Positions 16,257 to 24,380 of a stretch of DNA of 57,872 nucleotides are shown here, one piece after another; the first letter of the stretch is position 1; the number at the start of each line of letters is the position of its first letter. A program made the translations under genes and the position numbers. Under the pieces are notes generated by a model. That model did not search any database, was not told the DNA's origin, and saw only the letters and a program-made list of their open reading frames with translations. The DNA comes from Synergistaceae bacterium. GTDB lineage: Bacteria; Synergistota; Synergistia; Synergistales; Aminobacteriaceae. The stretch is from NCBI GenBank assembly GCA_031277095.1, contig JAISLU010000110.1, positions 1 to 57,872 of the forward strand. The letters are read 5' to 3'.

Positions 16257-17589
16257 TGAAATGTTCTCCTCTCTTTTTATAGCTTTCATACATGTCCCAA
16301 CTTGTGCAGGCCGGGGAGAGCAAAACGACCATTCCGGGATGAGCGAGTTTTCGCGCCGTGAACACGGCTGTCTCCATGTCGGCAGCCCGATGAGTATTTG
16401 CGAAACCGGCTTTTTTCAAGGCCGCTTCGATCCGGTCCTTTTCCTCGCCGATCAGCACGGCGGCGTCGGCTTCTTTCACAATGGCCTCTGCCAAAGCCCG
16501 ATAATCCTCGCCTTTGCCCTTTCCTCCCAGAATAGCGATTTTACGTCCCTCGATAGAGGTCAATGCCGTGACGGACGCCGCGACGTTGGTGCCTTTGGAA
16601 TCATCCACATAAGTCACTCCATCGATCGTAGCGGTCAACTCGCAGCGATGGGGCAGAGAAGCGAAATCGGCCAGAACCTCGCCCACGTCGGCCACCACGA
16701 TATGGAGTAAATATGCTGTTGTAAGAGCCATCGCGACGTTTTCCAGGTTGTGGTGCCCCAGAAGCGTCGTCTCGTCGTACCGAAAAAGGGGATGCTCCTT
16801 CCCTCCAAGACGCAATACCGCAAGGTCCTTCCCCATGAAAATATGCCCCGCGGTCCCGTTTTTCGGCCTTTCGTTCCAGCTCAATACAACCGTTCTATCC
16901 CAATTTTCTACTTGAAGCGCGTCGCAATCTCGATCCTGTATGACGCTCCAGCCGGTGGAGTCCTGCAGAGAAAGCAGTTTCGCCTTGGCCGCCACGTAGT
17001 TTTCGTAGCTTTCGTGCCAATCGATATGGTCCGGAGCCAAATTCGTGACGATGGCGACGACGCTTCTCAAAGTGTGGGCCCAATGGAGCTGAAAGCTGCT
17101 GAGTTCCAACACCACGTAATCGAAATATTCCTGCGCGAAACCCGAAGCGGCTTCACCCAGATTGCCCCCCACGCCGGTCTTGAAACCCATTTTTTGAAGA
17201 ACATGTCCGCAAAGGGCGGTCGTGGTGCTTTTTCCATTACTGCCCGTTATCCCGATAATGGAACCTTTAAGCTGAGGTGCCACAAAGTCCAATTCCCCCA
17301 TGACAGAAACGCCGCGCCGCCGGGCTTCCAGAACGCAGGGCGCTTTAGGAGAAATACCCGAGCTGAGCAGCAAGGTGTCGGCTTCAAAAGCACGGTCGCT
17401 GTTCCCTCCCGCCTCCCATTGGATTCCCGCGTTTTTCAGGCGCTCCAGGGTATCGGGGGGGAGAGTGCCGCGCTCTTCCGATACGAAGACTTTTGCACCC
17501 GACTCTCGGGCGAGAAGGGCCAAGGCGGTGCCGCTCACCCCCGCTCCGATCACCGTAATCCGTTTGGAATTCCAATCTTTGACATCCAT
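16228..17589 (-). CDS. murD: UDP-N-acetylmuramoylalanine--D-glutamate ligase MurD
   Basis: The 453-aa Mur ligase adds D-Glu. Visible: ITVIGAGVSGTALALLA (N-terminal Rossmann), ATP loop GITGSNGKSTTTAL, NLAPDHIDWH and YVDDSKGTNVAA. The frame opens with a GTG that touches the mraY stop; the ATG three codons later (17589), 8-9 nt after GGTAGG, is preferred. The gene overlaps ftsW downstream. Confidence 0.96.
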   Translation of the reverse strand: MDVKDWNSKRITVIGAGVSGTALALLARESGAKVFVSEERGTLPPDTLERLKNAGIQWEAGGNSDRAFEADTLLLSSGISPKAPCVLEARRRGVSVMGELDFVAPQLKGSIIGITGSNGKSTTTALCGHVLQKMGFKTGVGGNLGEAASGFAQEYFDYVVLELSSFQLHWAHTLRSVVAIVTNLAPDHIDWHESYENYVAAKAKLLSLQDSTGWSVIQDRDCDALQVENWDRTVVLSWNERPKNGTAGHIFMGKDLAVLRLGGKEHPLFRYDETTLLGHHNLENVAMALTTAYLLHIVVADVGEVLADFASLPHRCELTATIDGVTYVDDSKGTNVAASVTALTSIEGRKIAILGGKGKGEDYRALAEAIVKEADAAVLIGEEKDRIEAALKKAGFANTHRAADMETAVFTARKLAHPGMVVLLSPACTSWDMYESYKKRGEHFNAIVRSIKG

Positions 17590-17598
17590 GTCGATCAC

Positions 17599-18564
17599 CT
17601 ACCGAAGACCCAAAATCTGGACGCCCAACGCCGCCAGAAAAGCGGCCCCTGTGGCGTGTATGATCAAAAAGCGCGAGGTCACCGTCGTCTCGTCCCATCC
17701 CAGACGCTGGAAATGATGATGCAACGGTGCAAATTTAAAAATTTTCCTATTGAATTTTCGGATCGCTATGATTTGTATGGCGGATGAAAACAATTCGATT
17801 CCAAACAAGAATCCCGCTGGAATCAAAGCTCCGACCGCACCACCATGGACACACAAGGCGACGAGGGCGCCGCCCAGGAAATGTGAGCCGGTATCTCCCA
17901 TAAAAATACGCGCCGGACGAACGTTGTAAAGCAGAAAACTGGCCGCGGCACCCACGAGAACGGCAAAAGCCGCGGACAAAAAATCCGTACCCCTCAGAAG
18001 ATATCCCAGCACGCTCAAAGAAATCATGAAAGCCCCGCCGGCCAGGCCGTCTAAGCCATCCGTCACGTTGACGGCGTTCATCGTTCCAACCGCGGCCAGC
18101 AGAGTCACCGGAAAGGTGAGCCCAAAAGCGCACTCCAGACCTGGCCAGAGGACGAGACCTTTCTGCAGGGAAGCCCAGGTCACCCAAAAAAACGCCACTA
18201 AGGTTTGGGCCGTCAATTTACGGAGACTGGTCAGCCCCTCGCTGGATCGGGTGCTGCTTTTAAGCCAATCGTCCGTAAAGCCCACAACGGCACAGGCGAT
18301 GGGCAATCCCCAAAAAAGAAAGGCTTCAGCGTCGAATTGCGCTCCCAAGGCAATGAGGGCCGTCACGACAAAAGCGATTCCCCCCATCGTCGGAGTGGAA
18401 CTTTTGATGTGGCTATCGATACCGATTCCGTAGCTCTTTTGGACCTGAGTCATGCGCAGGCGGCGCTGCACGCGAATGAGGATATGCTGCAGCACGACTC
18501 CTCCCGCAAAACTCAAAGTCCCCCCGATAAGGGCGTACCCCATGCCCGCCACAGTTCGGCTCAT
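17599..18564 (-). CDS. mraY: MraY, phospho-MurNAc-pentapeptide transferase
   Basis: The 321-aa, ten-segment membrane enzyme makes lipid I from UDP-MurNAc-pentapeptide and undecaprenyl phosphate. Diagnostic are STPTMGGIAF, the NVTDGLDGLAGG aspartate motif, FMGDTGSHFLGG and the APLHHHFQ histidine motif. The ATG at 18564 overlaps the murE TGA (ATGA), which fixes the start and shows tight coupling; the longer frame starting with TTG at 18582 is unlikely. No murF lies between murE and mraY. Confidence 0.96.
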   Translation of the reverse strand: MSRTVAGMGYALIGGTLSFAGGVVLQHILIRVQRRLRMTQVQKSYGIGIDSHIKSSTPTMGGIAFVVTALIALGAQFDAEAFLFWGLPIACAVVGFTDDWLKSSTRSSEGLTSLRKLTAQTLVAFFWVTWASLQKGLVLWPGLECAFGLTFPVTLLAAVGTMNAVNVTDGLDGLAGGAFMISLSVLGYLLRGTDFLSAAFAVLVGAAASFLLYNVRPARIFMGDTGSHFLGGALVALCVHGGAVGALIPAGFLFGIELFSSAIQIIAIRKFNRKIFKFAPLHHHFQRLGWDETTVTSRFLIIHATGAAFLAALGVQILGLR

Positions 18565-20090
18565 TTTGCCAACCGTATCCAATCTTCGACGGTCTCCGCG
18601 TCGCTGTAGGGGATTTTTTGGTCCTTGATCGTCAAATATTTTTCCGCTCCCTTGCCCGAAACGACCAGAACATCATCGGGCCCGGCAATGCAAAGTGCCG
18701 TAGAAATCGCTTCTTTCCTGTCCAAAATGACTCGATATTTAGTTTCTTTCCCCTCCTGCCTGCTATGATTTTCAATCCCCTCCACGATGTCGTCCGCGAT
18801 CGTGGCCGGATCTTCGTCCCGGGGGTTGTCCATCGTCACAAGAATCAGATCGGCCAAAGATGCGGCCACTGCGCCCAGAGCCGGGCGATTGGACGCATAA
18901 CGCCCGCCCCCGTGCCCAAAGATAGAGATCAACTTTCCGGCGCAGAAACCTCGCGCTACCGACAAAATATTACGAAGAGCCTCGGGCGTATGGGCGAAAT
19001 CAATGACACAACAAGCACCGTTCGGTAATCTGTGCTTTTCCAGCCTCCCGGGAATTTGAGGGATCTCCGCTACCCCTTTTGCAATGACGGCGTCCTCGAA
19101 CCGGCCTCTCAGGGCGGTGACCGCCGCAAGTACATTGGCGACGTTGAAATTTCCCACGAGGGGGCTCTTCAGCGACAAAGGAGGTCCTCCGGGTCCGTGC
19201 GTCCCTATCGTGAAAGAAGATCCGTCCATGCCCAGTTCCACATCCGACAGATCCGCGAAACTGAAGCCTCTCGCGCCCGGAAACTCTTTCAATAAACGAA
19301 CCCCGTAAGGATCGTCGGCATTGACCGCCGCGACCCGATTTCCATTTCCATTTCCATTTCCTTTTCCATTTTCTTTTTGATCTTCTTTCCGGTCTTCTTT
19401 GAAATATTTTGTAAAGAGGAGGCGTTTGGCCTGAAAGTAATTTTCCATGTTTTTGTGAAAGTCCAGATGCTCGGGATTGAGGTTTGTAAAAACGGCCACG
19501 TCGAAGCGACAGCCATTCAGGCGTCCGCCTTGAAGACCGTGGGAAGACGTTTCCATAACACAAGCTCCACACTTATTTTTCACCATTGCCGCCAGTTGTC
19601 TTTGAATGTGACAGCTTTCAGGGGTGGTCCTTTCCGCGTCGCGTTCCCGAACGCCGTCACTTTCCACGACAGTGCCCAGAAGGCCGCTCTTGAGACCCGC
19701 CGCCTGAAGGATGCTCCGCAAGATATACGTGGTGCTGCTTTTACCGTTGGTGCCCGTCACGCCGATCATCAGAAGTTTGGAGGCCGGTTCTCCATATACG
19801 ATGGAGGCCAAATCGCCCATGATATCTCGCGTAGACTCGACCAAAAGAACGGGCAGTTCGGTCGTCACAGGGTGTTCGCACACGAGAGCCACCGCGCCGG
19901 CGGCCTCCGCCATAGGGGCATATTGGTGACCATCGTTTTTTGCGCCTGCAATGCAACAGAAAATCGATCCGGGCAGAACCCTGCGGCTGTCGGAGAAAAC
20001 GTCGGAAACGGCGGGATCTCCTTTTGCGCTGCTGTAGGTGAATACAAAGCCCTTTTTAGCCAAAGATTGAACGACAGCCGATAACTTCAT
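18561..20090 (-). CDS. murE: UDP-MurNAc-tripeptide synthetase MurE, meso-diaminopimelate type
   Basis: The 509-aa Mur ligase adds the third amino acid to the stem. It has the ATP loop GVTGTNGKSSTT, TTPES, METSSHGL and FTNLNPEHLDFH. The substrate loop reads DNPRDEDP; the DNPR form is characteristic of enzymes using meso-diaminopimelate, so an mDAP cell wall is inferred. Unusual is a hydrophilic insert at about residues 235-257 (KEDRKEDQKENGKGNGNGNGN) coded by 6-nt and 12-nt repeats of the GGAAAT type. The start overlaps the ftsI stop by ATGA, with GGAGG 7 nt upstream. Confidence 0.96.
   Translation of the reverse strand: MKLSAVVQSLAKKGFVFTYSSAKGDPAVSDVFSDSRRVLPGSIFCCIAGAKNDGHQYAPMAEAAGAVALVCEHPVTTELPVLLVESTRDIMGDLASIVYGEPASKLLMIGVTGTNGKSSTTYILRSILQAAGLKSGLLGTVVESDGVRERDAERTTPESCHIQRQLAAMVKNKCGACVMETSSHGLQGGRLNGCRFDVAVFTNLNPEHLDFHKNMENYFQAKRLLFTKYFKEDRKEDQKENGKGNGNGNGNRVAAVNADDPYGVRLLKEFPGARGFSFADLSDVELGMDGSSFTIGTHGPGGPPLSLKSPLVGNFNVANVLAAVTALRGRFEDAVIAKGVAEIPQIPGRLEKHRLPNGACCVIDFAHTPEALRNILSVARGFCAGKLISIFGHGGGRYASNRPALGAVAASLADLILVTMDNPRDEDPATIADDIVEGIENHSRQEGKETKYRVILDRKEAISTALCIAGPDDVLVVSGKGAEKYLTIKDQKIPYSDAETVEDWIRLAK
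19331..19397. repeat. In-frame hexanucleotide repeat inside murE
   Basis: TTTCCA units (plus strand, from about 19339) followed by less regular TCTTT units code for GNGNGN and KEDQKE on the minus strand. The tract keeps the reading frame because its unit is a multiple of three. Confidence 0.85.
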
Positions 20091-21781
20091 AAAAGTTCCT
20101 CCCCACCCGACTCGAAAATTTCAAGATCCGCCATGCCCTCGACAATTTTTTTAAACACTGGACCGGCCACTTCACCGCCGTAATATTTTCCCTTCGCGGG
20201 TTCCCCGACGACGATGAGCATCAGATACTGCGGATCGTTGTACGGCCAAAAACCCACAAAAGAAGAAACGTAACGGCCTTTCGCATACGTCCCTTTTTCG
20301 GCAACCTGAGCCGTCCCCGTCTTGGCGGCAATTTCCGTGATAGGTGTATTGGCCTGCCGCCCTGTTCCGGAAAGCACGGTCTCGCGCATCACTTTACGTA
20401 ACCATTGGCTGGTGTCGGGAGTGAGAACCTCACGAATCACGTTTTTGCTTCCCCGGTAAACAATCGTGCCTGTAGAATCCACAGCTTCTTCTACAAGATA
20501 GGGGCTCAACAGTTTGCCGTTGTTGACGATAGCCGCTATGGCCGTGATCAATTGCAACGGCGTCACGGCCAATCCTTGGCCGATGGAGATGTTTGCGGAG
20601 ACCACGCCTCTCCATTGCCCTGGGGAGACAAGAAGGCCTTTTTCCGTCCCTTTCAATTCAATTTCACTGGGTTTGCCGAACCCCCAATTGAGGAGAGTGC
20701 GGTACATATCGATAGGTTTCGCGCGCACTCCAATCTGAGCCATGCCCACGTTCGACGATTTTATGAGAATGTCCGCGGTAGAAATATTTCCCATAGCCCT
20801 CTGATAGGCTTCCGATATGAATCCGTCGGCTATTTGGATGCGGGCCGGGCAATTGAAAACTTCGTGTGTACGCACCAAACCGTTTTCCAGAGCGATGCCC
20901 ATGAAAACGGTTTTAAAGGTCGACCCGGGCTCATAGGCCCTTCCCACCGCATTGTTGATAATATTGTTGGAGTTGAGAAGTTCGTCTCGATTATTGGGAT
21001 TGAAAGTGGGCCAGCTTGCCATGGAGAGTATGGCACCCGTGTTGGGATTCATACATATAATCGTCCCCCATTTGGCGTTATGTTCGGATATGACTTCGTT
21101 CAAATATTTTTCCACGATATATTGAATTCTCGTATCAATGGTGAGGGTGACCGCAGCGACGCTATTTCCCCGGTTGTAGATCCCCGTGCCTCCTACAACC
21201 AGAGAACGCCCTCCCGATTGACGGATCATTATTTTATAGCCCTGGGAGTCGTAAAGCGCCGAATCCCAGGCCAATTCGATGCCGGCCTGCCCGTTGCCGT
21301 CGATATCGCAAAAACCTAAAACATGGGACAGGAGGGCCCCGTTGGGATATTCTCGTTTTTTTTCTTTTTCTTCATAAAGACCTTTGAGATTCAACATCCG
21401 AATTTTTTGAGCTGTTTCAGGCGGCACCATGCGCACTAATCTCACATAACGCCCCTCCGGAGACCCCGATATTTTTTTGAGGACATTTTCGGAGACCAGG
21501 CCCTTGAGCGAGGAAGCACTCGAAGGAGACCACCGTTCGGGATCGATAAAAAAACTGGAGGCCGGAACGGATAAGGCAAGGATGTTTTTATTGTTGTCAT
21601 GAATGATACCTCGGTCGTATTTAATAGGCGTGCGGCTCCAATACTGATGTTGCGCCTGAAAAAGTACACGAGGGTCCGGAAAACAATGATATTCGACCAG
21701 CTTCCAAACGACGAAGCCGAAAAGACCTATAAAAAAAAGCCAAGGACTGATAAAATAACGTTTTCTCGCCATCGTTCCCAC
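20087..21781 (-). CDS. ftsI: Class B penicillin-binding protein, FtsI/PBP3 type
   Basis: The 564-aa transpeptidase has one N-terminal membrane segment (about residues 13-29), a PBP dimer/pedestal domain and a C-terminal transpeptidase domain with the active-site AYEPGSTFK, SSN (IKSSNVGMAQIG) and KTGTAQ motifs in the right order. It cross-links septal peptidoglycan and works with FtsW. A GTG at 21781 has AAAGG 5 nt upstream; the ATG three codons later is an equal candidate. The short C-terminus lacks PASTA domains. Confidence 0.95.
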   Translation of the reverse strand: MGTMARKRYFISPWLFFIGLFGFVVWKLVEYHCFPDPRVLFQAQHQYWSRTPIKYDRGIIHDNNKNILALSVPASSFFIDPERWSPSSASSLKGLVSENVLKKISGSPEGRYVRLVRMVPPETAQKIRMLNLKGLYEEKEKKREYPNGALLSHVLGFCDIDGNGQAGIELAWDSALYDSQGYKIMIRQSGGRSLVVGGTGIYNRGNSVAAVTLTIDTRIQYIVEKYLNEVISEHNAKWGTIICMNPNTGAILSMASWPTFNPNNRDELLNSNNIINNAVGRAYEPGSTFKTVFMGIALENGLVRTHEVFNCPARIQIADGFISEAYQRAMGNISTADILIKSSNVGMAQIGVRAKPIDMYRTLLNWGFGKPSEIELKGTEKGLLVSPGQWRGVVSANISIGQGLAVTPLQLITAIAAIVNNGKLLSPYLVEEAVDSTGTIVYRGSKNVIREVLTPDTSQWLRKVMRETVLSGTGRQANTPITEIAAKTGTAQVAEKGTYAKGRYVSSFVGFWPYNDPQYLMLIVVGEPAKGKYYGGEVAGPVFKKIVEGMADLEIFESGGEELL

Positions 21782-21828
21782 TGCAACCTTTAGACTTTTA
21801 TTTGACCTTTAAAAAGATAATCCCCTGA

Positions 21829-21865
21829 TTCAATTTACAGTTTCAATTTACCGTCAATTTACGGT
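21829..21865. repeat. Tandem repeat, about 12 nt x 3, overlapping the ftsL stop
   Basis: Plus-strand units TTCAATTTACAGT (21829), TTCAATTTACCG (21842) and TCAATTTACGGT (21854). The ftsL stop codon (21854-21856) lies in the unit closest to ftsL. Confidence 0.85.
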
Positions 21866-22222
21866 GAATCCCAAAAGCGAAAAGACATTCGAACGCCATT
21901 TTTTTTGTGGTTCCGGAGCCGGAACGACAGCGACATGAGCGGCGGGAATGCGGACCATTTCCACGTGCTTGACTTTGTCCATGCCCAACATGTCTTTGCA
22001 GTAGCCGTATATTTTGATGGGCGAGGCCAATCCCGAGAAAACCTGCTTGAGTTCGACTTCTTCCGCAGAATAACGCTCGATGTCTTTATCGAGATTACTC
22101 AGATGCTGCTCCAATCGGGAGGCTTGAAATCGGAAAAATCCCAAAATGACGAGAACCGTAAATAAAACCGCACCTATCATAAATAACCTTGACAAAACAA
22201 ATTTTTTCTTTTGCGTAACCAT
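21854..22222 (-). CDS. ftsL: FtsL-like small division protein
   Basis: The 122-aa protein has a basic start, one membrane segment (about residues 11-29), then a coiled-coil stretch with heptad leucines (FRFQASRLEQHLSNLDKDIERY) followed by a short tail. Size, topology and position between rsmH and ftsI match FtsL; sequence identity in this family is always low. The ATG is 3 nt after the rsmH stop and its ribosome site (GAGGGA) lies within the end of rsmH. Confidence 0.8.
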   Translation of the reverse strand: MVTQKKKFVLSRLFMIGAVLFTVLVILGFFRFQASRLEQHLSNLDKDIERYSAEEVELKQVFSGLASPIKIYGYCKDMLGMDKVKHVEMVRIPAAHVAVVPAPEPQKKWRSNVFSLLGFTVN

Positions 22223-22225
22223 ATT

Positions 22226-23221
22226 TTATCCCTCGCTTCGTTTGCTTTTGCTTCGTTGCTTCAGGGTCTTCCCTTCGCCTTCTCCAGAAAACCGAAAAGC
22301 TCGAAGTTTCGCGCTGCGCGCTTTGAAATTTTTCCCTATCTCCTCGAATTCAGCGCACACAGGGTGTTTGGTGAGAACGATTCCTTTTTTCTCCTCCGCT
22401 TCCCACGCTCTAAAGGTATGTTTGACAATGCGATCCTCCAGCGAATGATACGAAACGACAACCACGATCGCCCTGGATGATGCAAGACTCTCGACGGACG
22501 CAAGCCCCGCTTTCAACTCTTCCAGTTCATCGTTGACGTAGATGCGAAGCGCCTGAAAGACGCGACGCGCCGGGTGAGTTCCCATCTTTCTCTGCACCGG
22601 CGCGGGCAGCACACCCCGTATGAGCGCCACAAGCTCTGCCGTCGTTTCCAGGGTTCCCCCCCGTTTCCGATTTTCTTCTATTTTCAGCGCGATCCGACGC
22701 GCGTAACGCTCTTCTCCGTATATTGCAAAAACCTTCGCCAGTTCATCTCCGGAGAGGTTCTTCAGAACCTCCGCCGCCGTCTTTCCCTCACCGCCCAAGT
22801 CCATTCTCATGTCCAGCGGTCCGTCGCTTTGAAATGAAAATCCCCGTCGGGCTTCTGTCAGCTGCATGTTAGAGACTCCCAAGTCGAAGACAAAGGCATC
22901 GAAAGGCGCAAAATCACTCAGCACTTTCCCCATAGCGCCGAAATTTGCGTGCAACGCTTTGAAGCGAGGCGTGTATTCCGAAAGCCGTTCCTCGGAACGA
23001 GCGATCGCGCTAGAGTCTCTGTCCAATGCGTAAACTCGAGCAGCCGGAAAGCTGCGCAAAATTTCTTCGGAATACCCCCCCAGCCCTAACGTACAATCGA
23101 CAATTCTCTTCATGTCCCCCACATCGTTCATATTCTCATCATCGAAGTGCAAAAATTCGATCACCTGGCTCAGCAGCACCGGCTCGTGTTCCGATTTAGA
23201 CAGCATCTCAAAAACCCGCAT
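22226..23221 (-). CDS. rsmH: 16S rRNA (cytosine-1402 N4) methyltransferase RsmH
   Basis: The 331-aa SAM-dependent enzyme (formerly MraW) methylates the ribosomal P-site region. Marks are HEPVLLSQVIEFL at the start, DCTLGLGGYSEEIL (SAM motif I), FDAFVFDLGVSNMQL, and HPARRVFQALRIYVNDEL, the latter highly specific. It is the second gene of the dcw cluster. ATG 23221 overlaps the end of mraZ by 14 nt; ATG 23206 (MLSKSEHEPV) is also possible. Confidence 0.96.
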   Translation of the reverse strand: MRVFEMLSKSEHEPVLLSQVIEFLHFDDENMNDVGDMKRIVDCTLGLGGYSEEILRSFPAARVYALDRDSSAIARSEERLSEYTPRFKALHANFGAMGKVLSDFAPFDAFVFDLGVSNMQLTEARRGFSFQSDGPLDMRMDLGGEGKTAAEVLKNLSGDELAKVFAIYGEERYARRIALKIEENRKRGGTLETTAELVALIRGVLPAPVQRKMGTHPARRVFQALRIYVNDELEELKAGLASVESLASSRAIVVVVSYHSLEDRIVKHTFRAWEAEEKKGIVLTKHPVCAEFEEIGKNFKARSAKLRAFRFSGEGEGKTLKQRSKSKRSEG

Positions 23222-23633
23222 TCTTAGCTAATTTAGGCAGATTCGCCAAACCGGATTTCCATTTGGTCGTCCACACTTCTTTATTCCAAATTTCCACGTG
23301 GTCGCGAACCCCGTTGACAATGATTTCTTGATTCAATTGGGCGTACTCTCGGAGCACTTGAGGCAGCAAAACCCTTCCCATGCCGTCTATAACGATTTCA
23401 TGCGCGCTGCCCAGCATAATGCGTACAAAATCTCTGTTCTCCTCATCCGAGTAAAAAGGCATGTTTTTAATTTTTTCCGAGAAATTCGTCCACTCCGTCT
23501 CAGAGTAAAGGGAAACGCAATTTTCCAACCCAGCGGCAGCCACGACCACATCGCTCAGCTTTTCGCGGATCTTCGCTGGAAGGACGAGGCGGGCCTTGGT
23601 ATCCAGCCGATGTTCGTACGTTCCCATCAACAT
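23208..23633 (-). CDS. mraZ: MraZ, transcriptional regulator of the dcw cluster
   Basis: The 141-aa protein has the two AbrB-like repeats with DTKARLVLPAKIREKL and DGMGRVLLPQVLREY. MraZ forms rings and, in studied bacteria, binds repeats upstream of its own operon to repress it. The start at ATG 23633 follows GGGAG by 8 nt; the open frame begins five codons earlier. Upstream, the minus strand carries GAAAGTGTTA/GAAAGTGTAA repeats, which resemble but do not prove MraZ operator boxes (known boxes contain GTGG-type repeats). Confidence 0.95.
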   Translation of the reverse strand: MLMGTYEHRLDTKARLVLPAKIREKLSDVVVAAAGLENCVSLYSETEWTNFSEKIKNMPFYSDEENRDFVRIMLGSAHEIVIDGMGRVLLPQVLREYAQLNQEIIVNGVRDHVEIWNKEVWTTKWKSGLANLPKLAKNAGF

Positions 23634-23651
23634 GACAATATCTCCCACTTA

Positions 23652-23690
23652 ATTATACTTGAATTACACTTTCTAACACTTTCACCCACA
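23652..23690 (-). promoter_or_regulatory. mraZ: Candidate dcw promoter with repeated GTG-containing boxes
   Basis: A perfect TATAAT (minus strand, 23657-23652) lies 18 nt before the mraZ start. Directly upstream are repeats with a 10-11-nt spacing (GTGGGTGAAAG, GTGTTAGAAAG, GTGTAATTCAAG). The -35 box is poor, fitting an activated or repressed promoter. The repeat spacing of about one helical turn is what an MraZ operator would need. Confidence 0.45.
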
Positions 23691-23712
23691 ATACCACTCT
23701 TACCCAATAACT

Positions 23713-23755
23713 AAAGGGACGTTATGACCATTTAGAATAGTCTTAACGTCCCTTT
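23713..23755 (-). terminator. Long hairpin between rnpB and mraZ
   Basis: Perfect 13-bp arms AAAGGGACGTTA(T) and TAACGTCCCTTT with an inner partly paired loop. It follows the RNase P RNA gene on the minus strand and precedes mraZ. There is only a short T-run, but it is well placed to separate the two transcripts. Confidence 0.6.
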
Positions 23756-23784
23756 CAATTTGTGCCGATATTCCTAATAAAAAA

Positions 23785-24178
23785 ATGAGCAGTTCGTAAG
23801 CCGGGTTCTGTGTTCAGGTAACCATTTATCTCCGAAACGCCTCGCGGCGTCCCTCAAGCGATCGACCCAGGGGTCAGCGGGCAACCTCTCCCCCCTCTAT
23901 TCGATCTTGCTCCGGATGGGGTTTGCCAGGCATACGATTTACACCGTATCCGGTAGGCTCTTACCCTACCTTTTCACCTTGACCCTAACGAACAAGAATT
24001 CAACGCGGCTCTTTTCGCCTGTTGGACACCTGCCGATACGGGCTGTTTGTTTTCTGTGGCACTTTCCTTCAGCTCGCGCCGACCGGGCGTTACCCGGCAT
24101 CCTGCCCTGTGGAGCCCGGACTTTCCTCCCCGGTATCGCGTACACGACACCGCAGCGGTTACCAGAACTGCTCATCTT
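23785..24178 (-). ncRNA. rnpB: RNase P RNA, bacterial type A
   Basis: The minus strand carries GAGGAAAGTCCGGGCTCC near the 5' end (24128-24111) and ACAGAACCCGGCTTACGAAC near the 3' end, the two most conserved parts of RNase P RNA. GAGCAGTTC at the 5' end pairs with GAACTGCTC at the 3' end to form helix P1. Other conserved parts include GGTAAGAGCCTACCGG and AGAGGGGGGAGAGGTTGCC-like internal stretches. Length near 390 nt is usual for type A. It ends in a run of T, consistent with termination. The RNA cleaves the 5' leader from pre-tRNAs with the RnpA protein. Confidence 0.95.
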
Positions 24179-24185
24179 TTCCTAG

Positions 24186-24194
24186 ATTATAACA
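24186..24194 (-). promoter_or_regulatory. rnpB: Extended -10 promoter of rnpB
   Basis: TGTTATAAT on the minus strand (24194-24186), an extended -10 box, lies 7 nt before the predicted 5' end of the RNA. No good -35 box is seen; upstream are two copies of GAATATAGC. Confidence 0.6.
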
Positions 24195-24380
24195 TTGAAT
24201 ATAGCGCGAATATAGCACTGCAATAAAAGTACGTTATAGGGGTTGTGGATACTTGCCGATAAATGTAAAATTTGGGGGTTGAACCAAGAGTGTTTTCTAA
24301 TTGAAATTATACATAATAAGTACTGATGACTACATCCTTTGTCGTACGGCAGGGACTAAGAGAAGGAGTGAAATACTGAC

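Noticed and set aside
23713-23755. tRNA-like or small RNA gene
   Set aside because: It is a single long hairpin without cloverleaf features, better explained as a transcript boundary.
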